The notes under the pieces: generated by a model | The model's database searches: none | Seen by the model: the letters and a program-made list of their open reading frames with translations, nothing else | What the model was told of the DNA's origin: nothing | Assembly (NCBI GenBank): GCA_038231615.1 | Contig: JBBRLA010000066.1 | Coordinates: 1-20,349, forward strand | Source: JBBRLA01 sp038231615 | Lineage (GTDB): Bacteria; Myxococcota_A; Polyangia; Palsa-1104; JAEUJZ01 | DNA length: 20,349 nucleotides | Direction: 5' to 3' | Made by a program: the position numbers and the translations under genes | Part shown: positions 8,479 to 15,369 of the stretch, piece after piece | How positions within the stretch are numbered: position 1 is the first letter of the stretch | Layout: every line of letters starts with the position of its first letter

Positions 8479-8656
8479 TCTGCGCCTCCTATAGTACGAA
8501 CCCGCCGGACCTGACAAGACGAATCCGCGACCGCGCAACCCTTGCTCACCCCGGGCCCGGATACGCCCCAGTGCAGCCCTTGCACACGCGTTTTCCCGTC
8601 GCATAAATCGCTTCCTCCAGCCGCCGGAAGTGTGCTAGGAACCTGCGCGGAAGCCT

Positions 8657-8662
8657 AGGAGG
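8657..8662 (+). promoter_or_regulatory. Ribosome binding site deciding the methyltransferase start
   Basis: AGGAGG lies 3 bp before ATG 8666 and 6 bp before ATG 8669. The second spacing is close to optimal, so 8669 is preferred. The difference is one residue. Confidence 0.7.
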
Positions 8663-8668
8663 ACGATG

Positions 8669-9754
8669 ATGACGGGACCAACCCTGCCGGAACCAACCTT
8701 GCCGGAACCAACCTTGCCGAAACCAACAAGAATCGAGAAGCCGTCGTGCCTGGCCTGCGGGGCCAGCGGCAGGCCCGCCTTTCGCGGCACCCGGGACTAC
8801 ATGTGCGGGACGCCGGGATCCTACGACTACTGGACCTGCCCTTCGTGCCAGTTGATCTGGGTCTCGCCCCAGCCGACACAGCGGGAACTCTTGCGGCTCT
8901 ACGAGCAGAACTACGGCGTGCGGCAGCACGCCCCCGAGGTGGCCGCCGCGGACGTGGGCTCGGTGAAGCAGGCCGTGCGCCGGGCCGTCCTGGCCGGGCA
9001 GGAAGGCTACCCGGATGTCGCGGGGCCGCTGGGGCCGGCCCTGTCGCTTTTTGGGAAATCGATCGGGTGGGTGCCGCCGATCGGCGATCGGGCGCGCTAC
9101 CACCTGGGCCTCCTTTTCCCGCCTAATCGGCCTGCGGGGAAGCTCCTCGACATCGGCTGCGGCCTGGGCTGGTACGTGCGCATCATGCGCGACTGGGGCT
9201 GGGACGCCTGCGGCCTGGAGCCGGACGGCAACACCGCCCGCAAGGGGCGCGAGATGTATCAGGTGCCGATCTTCGAGGGCGACATCAACGAACCCGACTT
9301 CCCGGACGAGCACTTCGACGCCATCTCGATCCGCCACGTGCTCGAGCATGTCTCCGATCCCCACGCCCTCCTTTCCCGCTGCCGCCGCCTGCTCAAGCCG
9401 GGGGGCTGGCTTGGCATCGCCACGCCCAACGGCAGGGGCCTGGCGAGCCGCTGGTTCGGTCAATGGTGGCGCGGCCTGTGCGGGCCCTGGCACCTGCACC
9501 TTTTCGGGCCGGACTCGCTGCGCAAGGTGCTGGAAGCCAACGCCTATGAGGTGAAGCGCGTACGGACGCTCTCGCGGCCGGCGCACTGGGTTTATACTGC
9601 CTCGCAGCAGATCCGCCAGGGGGTCTACCGGCCCGAGGTGAACCCGCCGTCCTGCTGGTGGTTCCATGGCCTGGAGGTGGCCCTGAACTCCCTTACCGGC
9701 GACTTCGGCGAGGAGTTGGAAGCGGTGGCCGAGAAGCCTCGGATCGCGGGGTAG
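8669..9754 (+). CDS. Class I SAM-dependent methyltransferase with N-terminal zinc ribbon
   Basis: A 361-residue protein. After a short Pro-rich repeat (residues 2-19) comes a four-cysteine zinc ribbon: C27-x-x-C30 and C57-P-S-C60. The SAM-binding domain follows, with motif I LLDIGCGLG (159-167), the acidic loop CGLEPDG (181-187), FDAISIRHVLEHVSDP (216-231) and LLKPGGWLGIATPN (241-254). This architecture is typical of methyltransferases acting on sugars, lipid-linked saccharides or small metabolites; the substrate cannot be read from the sequence. The divergent glycosyltransferase suggests glycan modification, but that is only context. The TAG stop lies 1 bp from the stop of the convergent small membrane protein gene, leaving no room for a separate terminator. 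Confidence 0.9.
   Translation: MTGPTLPEPTLPEPTLPKPTRIEKPSCLACGASGRPAFRGTRDYMCGTPGSYDYWTCPSCQLIWVSPQPTQRELLRLYEQNYGVRQHAPEVAAADVGSVKQAVRRAVLAGQEGYPDVAGPLGPALSLFGKSIGWVPPIGDRARYHLGLLFPPNRPAGKLLDIGCGLGWYVRIMRDWGWDACGLEPDGNTARKGREMYQVPIFEGDINEPDFPDEHFDAISIRHVLEHVSDPHALLSRCRRLLKPGGWLGIATPNGRGLASRWFGQWWRGLCGPWHLHLFGPDSLRKVLEANAYEVKRVRTLSRPAHWVYTASQQIRQGVYRPEVNPPSCWWFHGLEVALNSLTGDFGEELEAVAEKPRIAG
8676..8720 (+). repeat. Three 15-bp tandem repeats at methyltransferase N-terminus
   Basis: Three contiguous copies of a unit close to AACCAACCTTGCCGG (8676-8690, 8691-8705, 8706-8720) with only a few substitutions, followed by a partial fourth. They encode TLPEP, TLPEP, TLPKP. The unit is a multiple of three and keeps frame. 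Confidence 0.9.
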
Positions 9755-9755
9755 A

Positions 9756-9983
9756 TCAGGGAGCGGGAGAATTGGGCGGATCGGGCGGCGGTTCGGTCGG
9801 TTCCGCCGCGGGCCCTGGGCCCCTCTTGCGCAGGCGCTCCGCCTGTCGGGCGACGCGGGCCTCCTTCCGCGCTTGCTGGGCGGCGATGGCGTCCCGGGCA
9901 GCGCGGCTGCCCAGGATGTAGCCCATCACCACCCCGAGCATCAGCATCGCGGGGATGTAGATGAAGTGCGCGGCCGTGGGCAC
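9756..9983 (-). CDS. Small single-pass membrane protein at the end of the ccm operon
   Basis: The product is 75 residues from GTG 9983, which lies 2 bp after the TAG (9986-9988) of the ccmD-like gene. The frame is open much further upstream, but there it overlaps ccmD in another frame and has Arg/Gly-rich shadow composition, so the short start is preferred. One transmembrane segment (about residues 6-26, HFIYIPAMLMLGVVMGYILG) is followed by GSRAARDA, a basic and Ala/Arg-rich probable helix (about 27-52) and a Pro/Glu tail ending in DPPNSPAP. I do not recognise a named family. Its tight coupling to ccmD suggests an accessory role in heme handling or complex assembly. The start could differ by a few codons. 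Confidence 0.6.
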   Translation of the reverse strand: MPTAAHFIYIPAMLMLGVVMGYILGSRAARDAIAAQQARKEARVARQAERLRKRGPGPAAEPTEPPPDPPNSPAP

Positions 9984-9985
9984 GG

Positions 9986-10360
9986 CTACCTGCTCGCGCC
10001 CTTTTCCAGCTTCTCTTGCAGGAAGCCGATCTCGCTTTCCAGCTTGGTCGTCCGCGCGGCCACCGAGCCGACGAAGACCAGCACCGCCAGCCAGATGAAG
10101 CCGTAGGCCGCCGCCACCAGGGGCGCCGCGGCGATGCTCTCGTCCTTCATCGCGGTCATGTTCGCCGGCCGAGGATCCGCGACGAATCCGTCGCTGTCCA
10201 CCTTGGGTTGTGCCGGTGCCGGCGCCTGGGCGAACGCCGAAAGGGGCACGCAAAGGAACAGGAGCAAAAGACAAAAGCGCCTGTACAGGGACCTCTTCAC
10301 TCGTCTCGCCATCGCCTTGCTCGCCTCGCTCGTCAGGTTTTTCGTGTTCATTTTACTCAT
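9986..10360 (-). CDS. ccmD: CcmD-like heme exporter accessory protein
   Basis: A 124-residue protein, long for CcmD (usually 45-80). A signal-peptide-like segment CLLLLFLCVPLSAFAQA (30-46) precedes a polar linker. A transmembrane segment at about 80-101 contains AAYGFIWLAVLVFVG, which resembles the CcmD pattern (conserved Tyr followed by Trp in the helix), and then a charged helix LESEIGFLQEKLEKG. CcmD is a small protein that aids release of holo-CcmE from the CcmABC complex. ATG 10360 overlaps the last 8 bp of ccmC; ATG 10351 directly after the ccmC stop, or ATG 10312 just before the basic signal n-region, are alternatives. The position after ccmC supports the call. The extra N-terminal extracytoplasmic region is unusual. 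Confidence 0.7.
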   Translation of the reverse strand: MSKMNTKNLTSEASKAMARRVKRSLYRRFCLLLLFLCVPLSAFAQAPAPAQPKVDSDGFVADPRPANMTAMKDESIAAAPLVAAAYGFIWLAVLVFVGSVAARTTKLESEIGFLQEKLEKGASR

Positions 10361-11090
10361 CCACCAGCCCCTCGTCCTGTGCCAGGAGATGCAGGGTGGT
10401 GTAGCGCGCCCGCGCCCGCTCCAGTGAAAGGCGCATTGCGAAGAGCGCCAGGAACACCAGCAGCATCACCAGGCCGGAGAAGAAAAACGGCACCCGCATC
10501 CCCTCCGCCAGCGTTGACACCACGGTGGTCTTTGGGTGGATGGTCTTCCACAGCGACACCGAGATGTAGATGAGCGGCACATCCGCCACCCCGAAAAGTG
10601 CCAGCCCCGCCGCCAGGCGCCGCCCGCCGGGGCCGCCGTAGCTGCGGGCGAAGAGGTACGAGACGAAAATGATCCACATCAGCAGCGTCGAGGTCAGCCG
10701 CACGTCCCACTGCCACCACACGCCCCACGCCTTGCGCGCCCACAGGGGGCCGGTCACGATGACGCAAAGACCAAAAAGCACGGTCAACTCGGCGGCGGTG
10801 ATGGCCACCTGGTCGGCGGTCTCGGAATCCTTGAACAGGTAGATCGCGCTGGCCACCCCGCAAATGAGGGCCCCCAAAAGAGACATCCACGCGCAGGGCA
10901 CGTGGAAGTAGAAGATGCGCTGGACAAATCCCATCGTCGCCTCTGCCGGCGCGGCCAGGATCATGCGCGGCGCCTGGAAGAGCCCGATCGCCGAGAGGGG
11001 CAGGAGCAGCAGCAGCACCAGGGGTGGCAACCACGAAGGCCGCCCGGGGCCGGACATCAAGGGGGTCTTGGACATCGGGGTCATCGCCAT
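10353..11090 (-). CDS. ccmC: Cytochrome c maturation heme-handling protein CcmC
   Basis: A 245-residue inner-membrane protein of the heme-handling family that presents heme to CcmE in the periplasm. Six hydrophobic segments are visible. The WWD signature is W122-G-V-W-W-Q-W-D129 followed by VRLTS. The two conserved heme-ligand histidines fall on either side of it, H63 in YFHVPCAWMS and H185 in KTIHPKTTV. The length is typical. ATG 11090 lies 9 bp after the ccmB stop; ATGs a few codons in are possible starts, as the first 12 residues are not conserved-looking. The 3' end overlaps the ccmD-like gene. Confidence 0.95.
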   Translation of the reverse strand: MAMTPMSKTPLMSGPGRPSWLPPLVLLLLLPLSAIGLFQAPRMILAAPAEATMGFVQRIFYFHVPCAWMSLLGALICGVASAIYLFKDSETADQVAITAAELTVLFGLCVIVTGPLWARKAWGVWWQWDVRLTSTLLMWIIFVSYLFARSYGGPGGRRLAAGLALFGVADVPLIYISVSLWKTIHPKTTVVSTLAEGMRVPFFFSGLVMLLVFLALFAMRLSLERARARYTTLHLLAQDEGLVDE

Positions 11091-11099
11091 GACGACAGT

Positions 11100-11786
11100 T
11101 TACTCCGTTGCGCACAAAGGTTCGAAAAGCCACAGACCGGCGGCAATGGCCACGCCGTCGAACACCAGGAGAAAATGAATCCACCGCTGGGCGTCCATAA
11201 GCGCCTCCTGTGTCTCGTAGAGCAGGGCGTAGGTCCCTCGCGTCCCGGCCAAAAGCACCGGCACGATCAGGGGGTACACCAGGAGCGGCAGCAATACCTC
11301 TCGCGCCCGCACCCGACCCAGGGAGGCCCCGAAGAGCGCCGCCACCGAGGCGAAGCCCAGCGTCCCCAGCAAAAGCACGATGGCCAGCAGGCCCAGATGT
11401 CCGCCAAGCTGCATGCCGAAGAGCAGGCACAGCCCGGGGACCACCACCACCAGCACCGTGAGCATGAGCAGAGAGATGCTCAGCAGCTTGGCCAGGTAAA
11501 TGGCCGGGCGGCTGGTCGGGGAAAGCAAAAGCCCCCGCAGGGTGTCGGCCTCGCGCTCCCGCTCGAAGCTGCGGCTGATGCCGAGCATGCCGGCCACCGA
11601 TAGGGCCACCCACAGCACACCGGACATGACCTCGACGGTGGGCGGGGTGCCGCCCAGAAAAGCGAAGGAGAAGAGCAGCACCAGGATGGCGGCGAAAAGC
11701 AGGGTGGCGTAAAGCAGCTCGCCCGCCCGCACCTCGACGACCACGTCCTTCCACAGGAGGCGCGCCACCTCGCGGACGAAGTTCAT
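11100..11786 (-). CDS. ccmB: Heme ABC exporter membrane subunit CcmB
   Basis: A 228-residue membrane protein with six predicted helices, the permease partner of CcmA in the ABC complex that releases heme-loaded CcmE from CcmC. Recognisable CcmB features include an N-terminal REVARLLWKDVVVEVRAGE, the loop SRSFEREREADTLRGLLLSP with charged residues after TM2, and LLPLLVYPLIVPVLLAG in TM5. The ATG shares 4 bp (11783-11786) with the ccmA stop, an ATGA overlap indicating translational coupling. No anomalies are seen. Confidence 0.95.
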   Translation of the reverse strand: MNFVREVARLLWKDVVVEVRAGELLYATLLFAAILVLLFSFAFLGGTPPTVEVMSGVLWVALSVAGMLGISRSFEREREADTLRGLLLSPTSRPAIYLAKLLSISLLMLTVLVVVVPGLCLLFGMQLGGHLGLLAIVLLLGTLGFASVAALFGASLGRVRAREVLLPLLVYPLIVPVLLAGTRGTYALLYETQEALMDAQRWIHFLLVFDGVAIAAGLWLFEPLCATE

Positions 11787-12814
11787 GGGCCGGCCTCCCC
11801 AGCCTCTTTCAGCAGCCCCGCGGGTTCTTTCACCCCCCCCGCGGGCTCTTTCACCGCCCCCTGGGGCCCATTCAGCAGCCCCTGGGGCCCATTCAGCAGC
11901 CCCTGGGGCTCATTCACTGCCCCGGCGGGCTCATTCACTGCCCCCGCGGGCCTTTTCACCGCCCCCTGGGGCCCATTCAGCAGCCCCTGGGGCCCATTCA
12001 GCAGCCCCTGGGGCCCATTCAGCAGCCCCTGGGGCTCATTCACTGCCCCGGCGGGCTCATTCACCAACCGGCGTCGCGAATCGGTGCCGTTGGTGCCATC
12101 GGTGTAAAGGCGCAGGAGGGCCGCGGGGGTGCAGCGCCCGGCCTCGTAGGTCTCGTCGGCCACCAGCCTGCCGCCGCGCAGCAACACCGCCCGATCGCAG
12201 AGCGGCGCGACCGCCTCCAGGTCGTGGCTGATGCAAAGGAGGATGGCCCCCCGCCGCCGCTCTTCCAGGAGCAGCGCGGTCAGGGTGGTCACCCCGCCCC
12301 GGTCGAGACCGGTATAAGGTTCATCGAGAAGCAAAAGCCCCGGCCTGTGCAAAAGCGTACGTCCCACCGCCAACCGCTGCAACATGCCCCGGGAGTAGGT
12401 GCGCACCGGGCGATCCGCCGCCTCCAGCAGGCCTACCCGTTCCAGCAACTGCTCGCCCCGGGACGCTATCTCCGCCGCACTGCCCAGGTGGTACAGGCGC
12501 CCGAAGAAGCGCAGGTTCTCCCGGGCGCTCAGGTCGCCGTAGCAGCGAGGCTCGTGAGAGAGCACGCCAAGCTGCGCCCGCAGCGCCTGCGAATCCAGCG
12601 CAGCCAGGGGCTGCCCGCCAAAGAACACGGCGCCCCTGGTGGGCCGGGTCAGGGTGGACAGGATGGAAAGTAGCGTCGACTTGCCCGCGCCGTTCTCTCC
12701 AAGCAGCACGGTGGCCTGGCCGGCAAGGAGGCGCACGCCGACGTTGGACAGCGCGCGCCGCCGGCCATAGTCCTTGAACACCCCCCGGGCTTCGACATGT
12801 GAGAGTTCGGGCAC
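11783..12814 (-). CDS. ccmA: Heme ABC exporter ATPase CcmA with heptad-repeat C-terminal tail
   Basis: A 343-residue ABC ATPase, against about 200-240 for ordinary CcmA. Walker A is GENGAGKST (39-47), the signature is YSRGM (140-144) rather than the LSxGQ type, Walker B is LLLLDEP (160-166) and the switch His is H197 in ISHD. The catalytic domain ends near residue 245. Residues 250-340 are a low-complexity tail of 12 clean 7-residue units (types NGPQGLL, NEPQG and KxPAG) plus a degenerate thirteenth, encoded by 21-bp tandem DNA repeats. The tail is predicted cytoplasmic. The start is GTG 12814, 5 bp after the upstream stop, with GGAGAAG about 11 bp before it. ATP hydrolysis here drives release of holo-CcmE. 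Position before ccmB and ccmC makes the assignment firm even though the ATPase alone could be a generic ABC-2 type. Confidence 0.9.
   Translation of the reverse strand: MPELSHVEARGVFKDYGRRRALSNVGVRLLAGQATVLLGENGAGKSTLLSILSTLTRPTRGAVFFGGQPLAALDSQALRAQLGVLSHEPRCYGDLSARENLRFFGRLYHLGSAAEIASRGEQLLERVGLLEAADRPVRTYSRGMLQRLAVGRTLLHRPGLLLLDEPYTGLDRGGVTTLTALLLEERRRGAILLCISHDLEAVAPLCDRAVLLRGGRLVADETYEAGRCTPAALLRLYTDGTNGTDSRRRLVNEPAGAVNEPQGLLNGPQGLLNGPQGLLNGPQGAVKRPAGAVNEPAGAVNEPQGLLNGPQGLLNGPQGAVKEPAGGVKEPAGLLKEAGEAGP
11795..12067 (-). repeat. 21-bp tandem repeat array in ccmA (12 units plus a degenerate 13th)
   Basis: Contiguous 21-bp units, on the plus strand close to CATTCAGCAGCCCCTGGGGC plus one C, interleaved with two variant types (CATTCACTGCCCC- and TTTCACCGCCCC-containing). 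The order of unit types suggests duplication of blocks rather than of single units: a run of three LLNGPQG units and a later run of two are each followed by AVK-type units. Units are contiguous with no spacers and always in frame. Confidence 0.95.
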
Positions 12815-12819
12815 GAAGG

Positions 12820-14562
12820 CTAGATCTTCTCCGGTGCGTCCAGCTCGCGGTAGATCCCCTCCAACTCCGCAAGGAGTTGCTGCCGGCCGGGGCCCGCCCT
12901 CTTCGACTTCTTTTGGTCTGCCTTCGGGTCCGCCCCCTCCGCCTCGGCCCGCTCTTGCTGCAGAAGCTGATCCAGCAGGGCCTGTCGCCGCCGCTCCAGG
13001 CGCTCGCGCCGCTCCTTCTCGCCCTCGTCCTGTTTTTCTCGCATGGCCAACGCCCCGAAGGCGATGGCCACCCCCATGGCCAGAAGGGCCGCCAGGTAGC
13101 GCAGCACCGTGGTTTCGTGAGGCAATCCGCTCAACGAAAACTCGATGTAGCCCCCCGCCTTGGGTGCCGGGGCGGTGGCGACGATCAGGTCGCGGCCGTT
13201 GAACTTGCGGTCCTCGCTCTCGTAGCCCGACCCTTCCAGCTTCAGGTCGGGCATCTTCTCCACCAGAACGTGCAGGGCGTCGAAGGGCAGCGGGGTGGCC
13301 TGGCGCACCGACACGGATCCGGTGTGCTTAAGAACGAAGGCCACCGAGAGCTGCGTGTCCCCGGGCGGCAACGGCCCCTTCCACACCAGCTCGGGCGGCC
13401 CGCCGCGAGACACGTCCACCGTGAGCTGCGTCGGCGAGTTGGGAAAGACCTGGGGCGAAAGGGCGCCTTCGGAAAGCGGCAGGCGCAGGCCGTCGCGGCC
13501 CGGGTCCACCGCCGTGGACAGCGGGTTGTGGACAAAGAGGTTCTCGATTACCTCGAGCATCTCGTCCTGCATTTCGATGATGAGGTGCGAGTTGGCCGCG
13601 ATGGTCAGCTTGGAGGCGTCGCTGGAGACCTTCAGCGCCTGCATGGACACCTGGCTGCCGTGGTCCTTGACCATGCGGAAGGGCTGGCTGCGGTAGACCG
13701 CGCCGTCGCGGCTCACCGAGACCAGGTAGCCGTCGCCGGGGCCCAGGGTCAGCCCCTCGAAGCGGACGGTGCCGTCCTCGGCGGTGCTCTTCTGCGGCAG
13801 GGCGTCCACCTTCTCGGTGCCCTTGTCGGCGTGGTTCACCACCACCGGGATATCCTTCAGCGGGGCGCCCCCATCGCCGACGACCTGGACCACCAGCACG
13901 CCGGGGGGCAGGTGCAGGTCCACCCGGCCCTTGCCGTCGGGCGTGCCCAGCTCTTTCTGCTGATCGGCGGCGCTTTTCTCGAAGACCAGCATGACGCGGA
14001 CGCCGGGGGTTTGGGGAAGCTTTATGGGCTGCGACGCCAGGGCCTCGCTGTCCACCGTGGCGCGGGCCTCGTAGGTGACGCCGCCCGTCAGGCCGGCGAA
14101 GGTGGCACGGCCCTCGGCATCGGTCTTCTCGGTGCGCTTCTCGTTTTTGGCCTGGTCGACCAACTCGACCTCGACGCCGGGGAGGCGGTTTCGCAGCTCG
14201 CCGCGGATCAGGCGCACAGTGACGGTCCCGGCGGCGACCGCGGGGTCGGGCCGGGGGATGCCCGACATCTGCGCGGGATCGGGCATCCCGGCCATGCGCG
14301 GCTGCGCCCTGGCAGGCGTGGGCGCCACGGCAAGCATGAGCGCCACGACGCCCGAGAGCGGCGCAATCATGAGGGCGGCCAGGCACAAAAGGAGGTGCCG
14401 AATCGCCCTCGCCCCCCCCGCTTCTTCAACTGACCAGAAACGCTTTGAGCCGGCGCTAGCGGGCGTGGGCCTCCACGGACTCGCGAATGCGAGTCCGTGT
14501 GGAGGTACAACCGTCGCGGTGTCAAATGGGCGCACGTATATCATAGATGCGTCTCTCGTCAT
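12820..14562 (-). CDS. Secreted/membrane protein with regulatory-like beta-sandwich domains and C-terminal coiled coil, in ccm operon
   Basis: A protein of 580 residues if started at ATG 14562, whose ATGA overlaps the upstream stop. A signal-like hydrophobic segment (56-80) ends at PARA-QP (about 86). Two carboxypeptidase-regulatory-like domains follow (about 113-185 with TDAEGRATFAGLTGG, and about 222-297 with AEDGTVRFEGLTLGPGDGY), then a long beta-rich region, one transmembrane helix (about 486-506) and a cytoplasmic charged coiled coil (507-580) ending in LLAELEGIYRELDAPEKI. I do not recognise a named family. The periplasmic mass with a cytoplasmic coil suggests a scaffold or assembly factor for the Ccm complex. 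The start is uncertain: the first 50 residues span a strong hairpin and a G8 tract, and a TTG at 14429 would give a basic MKKR n-region only if the G-run shifted frame. It ends 5 bp before ccmA. Confidence 0.75.
   Translation of the reverse strand: MTRDASMIYVRPFDTATVVPPHGLAFASPWRPTPASAGSKRFWSVEEAGGARAIRHLLLCLAALMIAPLSGVVALMLAVAPTPARAQPRMAGMPDPAQMSGIPRPDPAVAAGTVTVRLIRGELRNRLPGVEVELVDQAKNEKRTEKTDAEGRATFAGLTGGVTYEARATVDSEALASQPIKLPQTPGVRVMLVFEKSAADQQKELGTPDGKGRVDLHLPPGVLVVQVVGDGGAPLKDIPVVVNHADKGTEKVDALPQKSTAEDGTVRFEGLTLGPGDGYLVSVSRDGAVYRSQPFRMVKDHGSQVSMQALKVSSDASKLTIAANSHLIIEMQDEMLEVIENLFVHNPLSTAVDPGRDGLRLPLSEGALSPQVFPNSPTQLTVDVSRGGPPELVWKGPLPPGDTQLSVAFVLKHTGSVSVRQATPLPFDALHVLVEKMPDLKLEGSGYESEDRKFNGRDLIVATAPAPKAGGYIEFSLSGLPHETTVLRYLAALLAMGVAIAFGALAMREKQDEGEKERRERLERRRQALLDQLLQQERAEAEGADPKADQKKSKRAGPGRQQLLAELEGIYRELDAPEKI
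14412..14419. repeat. C8/G8 homopolymer in the signal-peptide coding region
   Basis: Eight consecutive C on the plus strand (G8 on the coding strand) lie just upstream of the codons for ARAIRHLLLCLAAL. Tracts of this length can slip during replication or be miscounted in sequencing. Confidence 0.9.
14470..14505. repeat. Strong stem-loop near the start of the beta-sandwich protein gene
   Basis: The inner stem GGACTCGC/GCGAGTCC (14477-14484 with 14489-14496) closes a GAAT loop. After a 2-nt bulge (14497-14498) the outer stem CCTCCAC/GTGGAGG (14470-14476 with 14499-14505) continues, giving 15 base pairs. No U-tract follows on either strand. It may be an RNA processing or stability element inside the operon, or a REP-like element. 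Its presence within the annotated N-terminus argues that this part may not be translated. Confidence 0.8.
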
Positions 14563-15344
14563 GATGGCGAAAGTCGGGCGCCGCACTTCTTGCAGAAGAG
14601 GGCATCGCCATCGTTGGAGGTACCGCAGGCCGCGCACCCTTCGGGGATTTTCATCTCCGGCCGCTTTTTCTTCTTCAATGCACGGCGCTCCGCTTCGCTT
14701 CGCGCTATCGGTGCACGGCGCTCCGCTTCGCTTCGCGCTATCGGTGCACGGCGCTCCGCTTCGCTTCGCTCTATCGATGCACGGCGCTCCGCTTCGCTTC
14801 GCGCTATCGATGCACGGCGCTCCGCTTCGCTTCGCTCTATCGGAGTCGGTGCGGCATCCGCATCCGCAGTCACCGCGGCCACCGCCCCAGCCGGCAGCGC
14901 CTGCCGCCGGGCCCGGAGGTCCAGCTCGATCTGCTTGTGGAAGTCATGCCCCTGGTCCAGTCGCCGCAGGATGCGCACCGCGCGCTCCCGGTAGCGTCCA
15001 CGGATCTCCCCGTAATCCCCATCGGAAAGCTTGCCCATGGCGTGGTCTAGCTCCAGCTCTTTCAGGGCGCGCTTGATGGCCAGATACTCGCGCTCCAGTT
15101 CCTTCTTTCGGCGGCCCACCACCCGCTCGTCCTCTTCGCGCTCGCCCGCGCCGCTGAGCACCAGCGCCTGCGCCGCCTGCACGAAGAAGCGCGCGGTCAG
15201 GGCCAGGCACAACACCGCCAGGGTCAGGAACACCCCCGGCCCGGAGATCCGCCCTCCGCCCATGGTGAAGGTGAACACCAGAAAACAGGTGCCAAGGACG
15301 CCCAAAAGCGCCAGCCAGAAAATCCGTCCGTAGGTAAAAGTCAT
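14559..15344 (-). CDS. Membrane protein with coiled coil, 11-residue repeats and C-terminal zinc ribbon, in ccm operon
   Basis: A 261-residue protein. Two transmembrane segments (about 8-28 and 36-62) are followed by a charged, probably coiled-coil region (68-150) containing KELEREYLAIKRALKELELD, GKLSDGDYGEIRGRY and RERAVRILRRLDQ. The L-E-x-D-x-x-x-G-K-L-S-D-x-D-Y pattern resembles the short cytoplasmic motif seen after the membrane segments of CcmI-like proteins. Residues 169-223 are five 11-residue repeats (RSEAERRA core). A zinc ribbon closes the protein, C237-x-x-C240 and C251-x-x-C254. The position directly after ccmF-ccmH, together with the membrane/coiled-coil layout, suggests a replacement for CcmI, which organises the heme ligase; that is inference. 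ATG 15344 lies 25 bp after the ccmF stop with no strong ribosome site. Confidence 0.8.
   Translation of the reverse strand: MTFTYGRIFWLALLGVLGTCFLVFTFTMGGGRISGPGVFLTLAVLCLALTARFFVQAAQALVLSGAGEREEDERVVGRRKKELEREYLAIKRALKELELDHAMGKLSDGDYGEIRGRYRERAVRILRRLDQGHDFHKQIELDLRARRQALPAGAVAAVTADADAAPTPIERSEAERRASIARSEAERRASIERSEAERRAPIARSEAERRAPIARSEAERRALKKKKRPEMKIPEGCAACGTSNDGDALFCKKCGARLSPS
14676..14840 (-). repeat. Five 33-bp tandem repeats in the zinc-ribbon protein
   Basis: Five contiguous 33-bp units (plus-strand core GCACGGCGCTCCGCTTCGCT followed by TCGCGCTATCG or TCGCTCTATCG) encode I-(A/E)-RSEAERRA-(S/P/L). Third-position changes are few, pointing to recent expansion. The array separates the coiled coil from the zinc ribbon and keeps frame. 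Confidence 0.95.
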
Positions 15345-15369
15345 GTCGCCCGGTCTATCGGTGGGGTCA

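Noticed and set aside
8491..8517. TTGTCA and TACTAT upstream of the glycosyltransferase as a promoter
   Set aside because: The spacer is only 15 bp, and the start site would lie at or after the AGGAGG ribosome site.
8580..8607. TTGCAC and CATAAA (16-bp spacer) as the methyltransferase promoter
   Set aside because: Position is reasonable, but the match to consensus is too weak to report as a feature.
9984..10274. Upstream extension of the small membrane protein frame to 10274
   Set aside because: This part overlaps the ccmD-like gene in another frame and reads as Arg/Gly-rich shadow. The recognisable protein begins near GTG 9983.
11795..12067. Tandem array considered as a CRISPR
   Set aside because: Units are contiguous with no unique spacers, the period is a multiple of three, and the array reads in frame with CcmA. 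The same reasoning excludes the 33-bp and 15-bp arrays.
14497..14525. TTGACA on the minus strand (14525-14520) as a -35 box of an internal promoter
   Set aside because: No acceptable -10 hexamer lies 15-19 bp downstream; the DNA there is the GC-rich hairpin.
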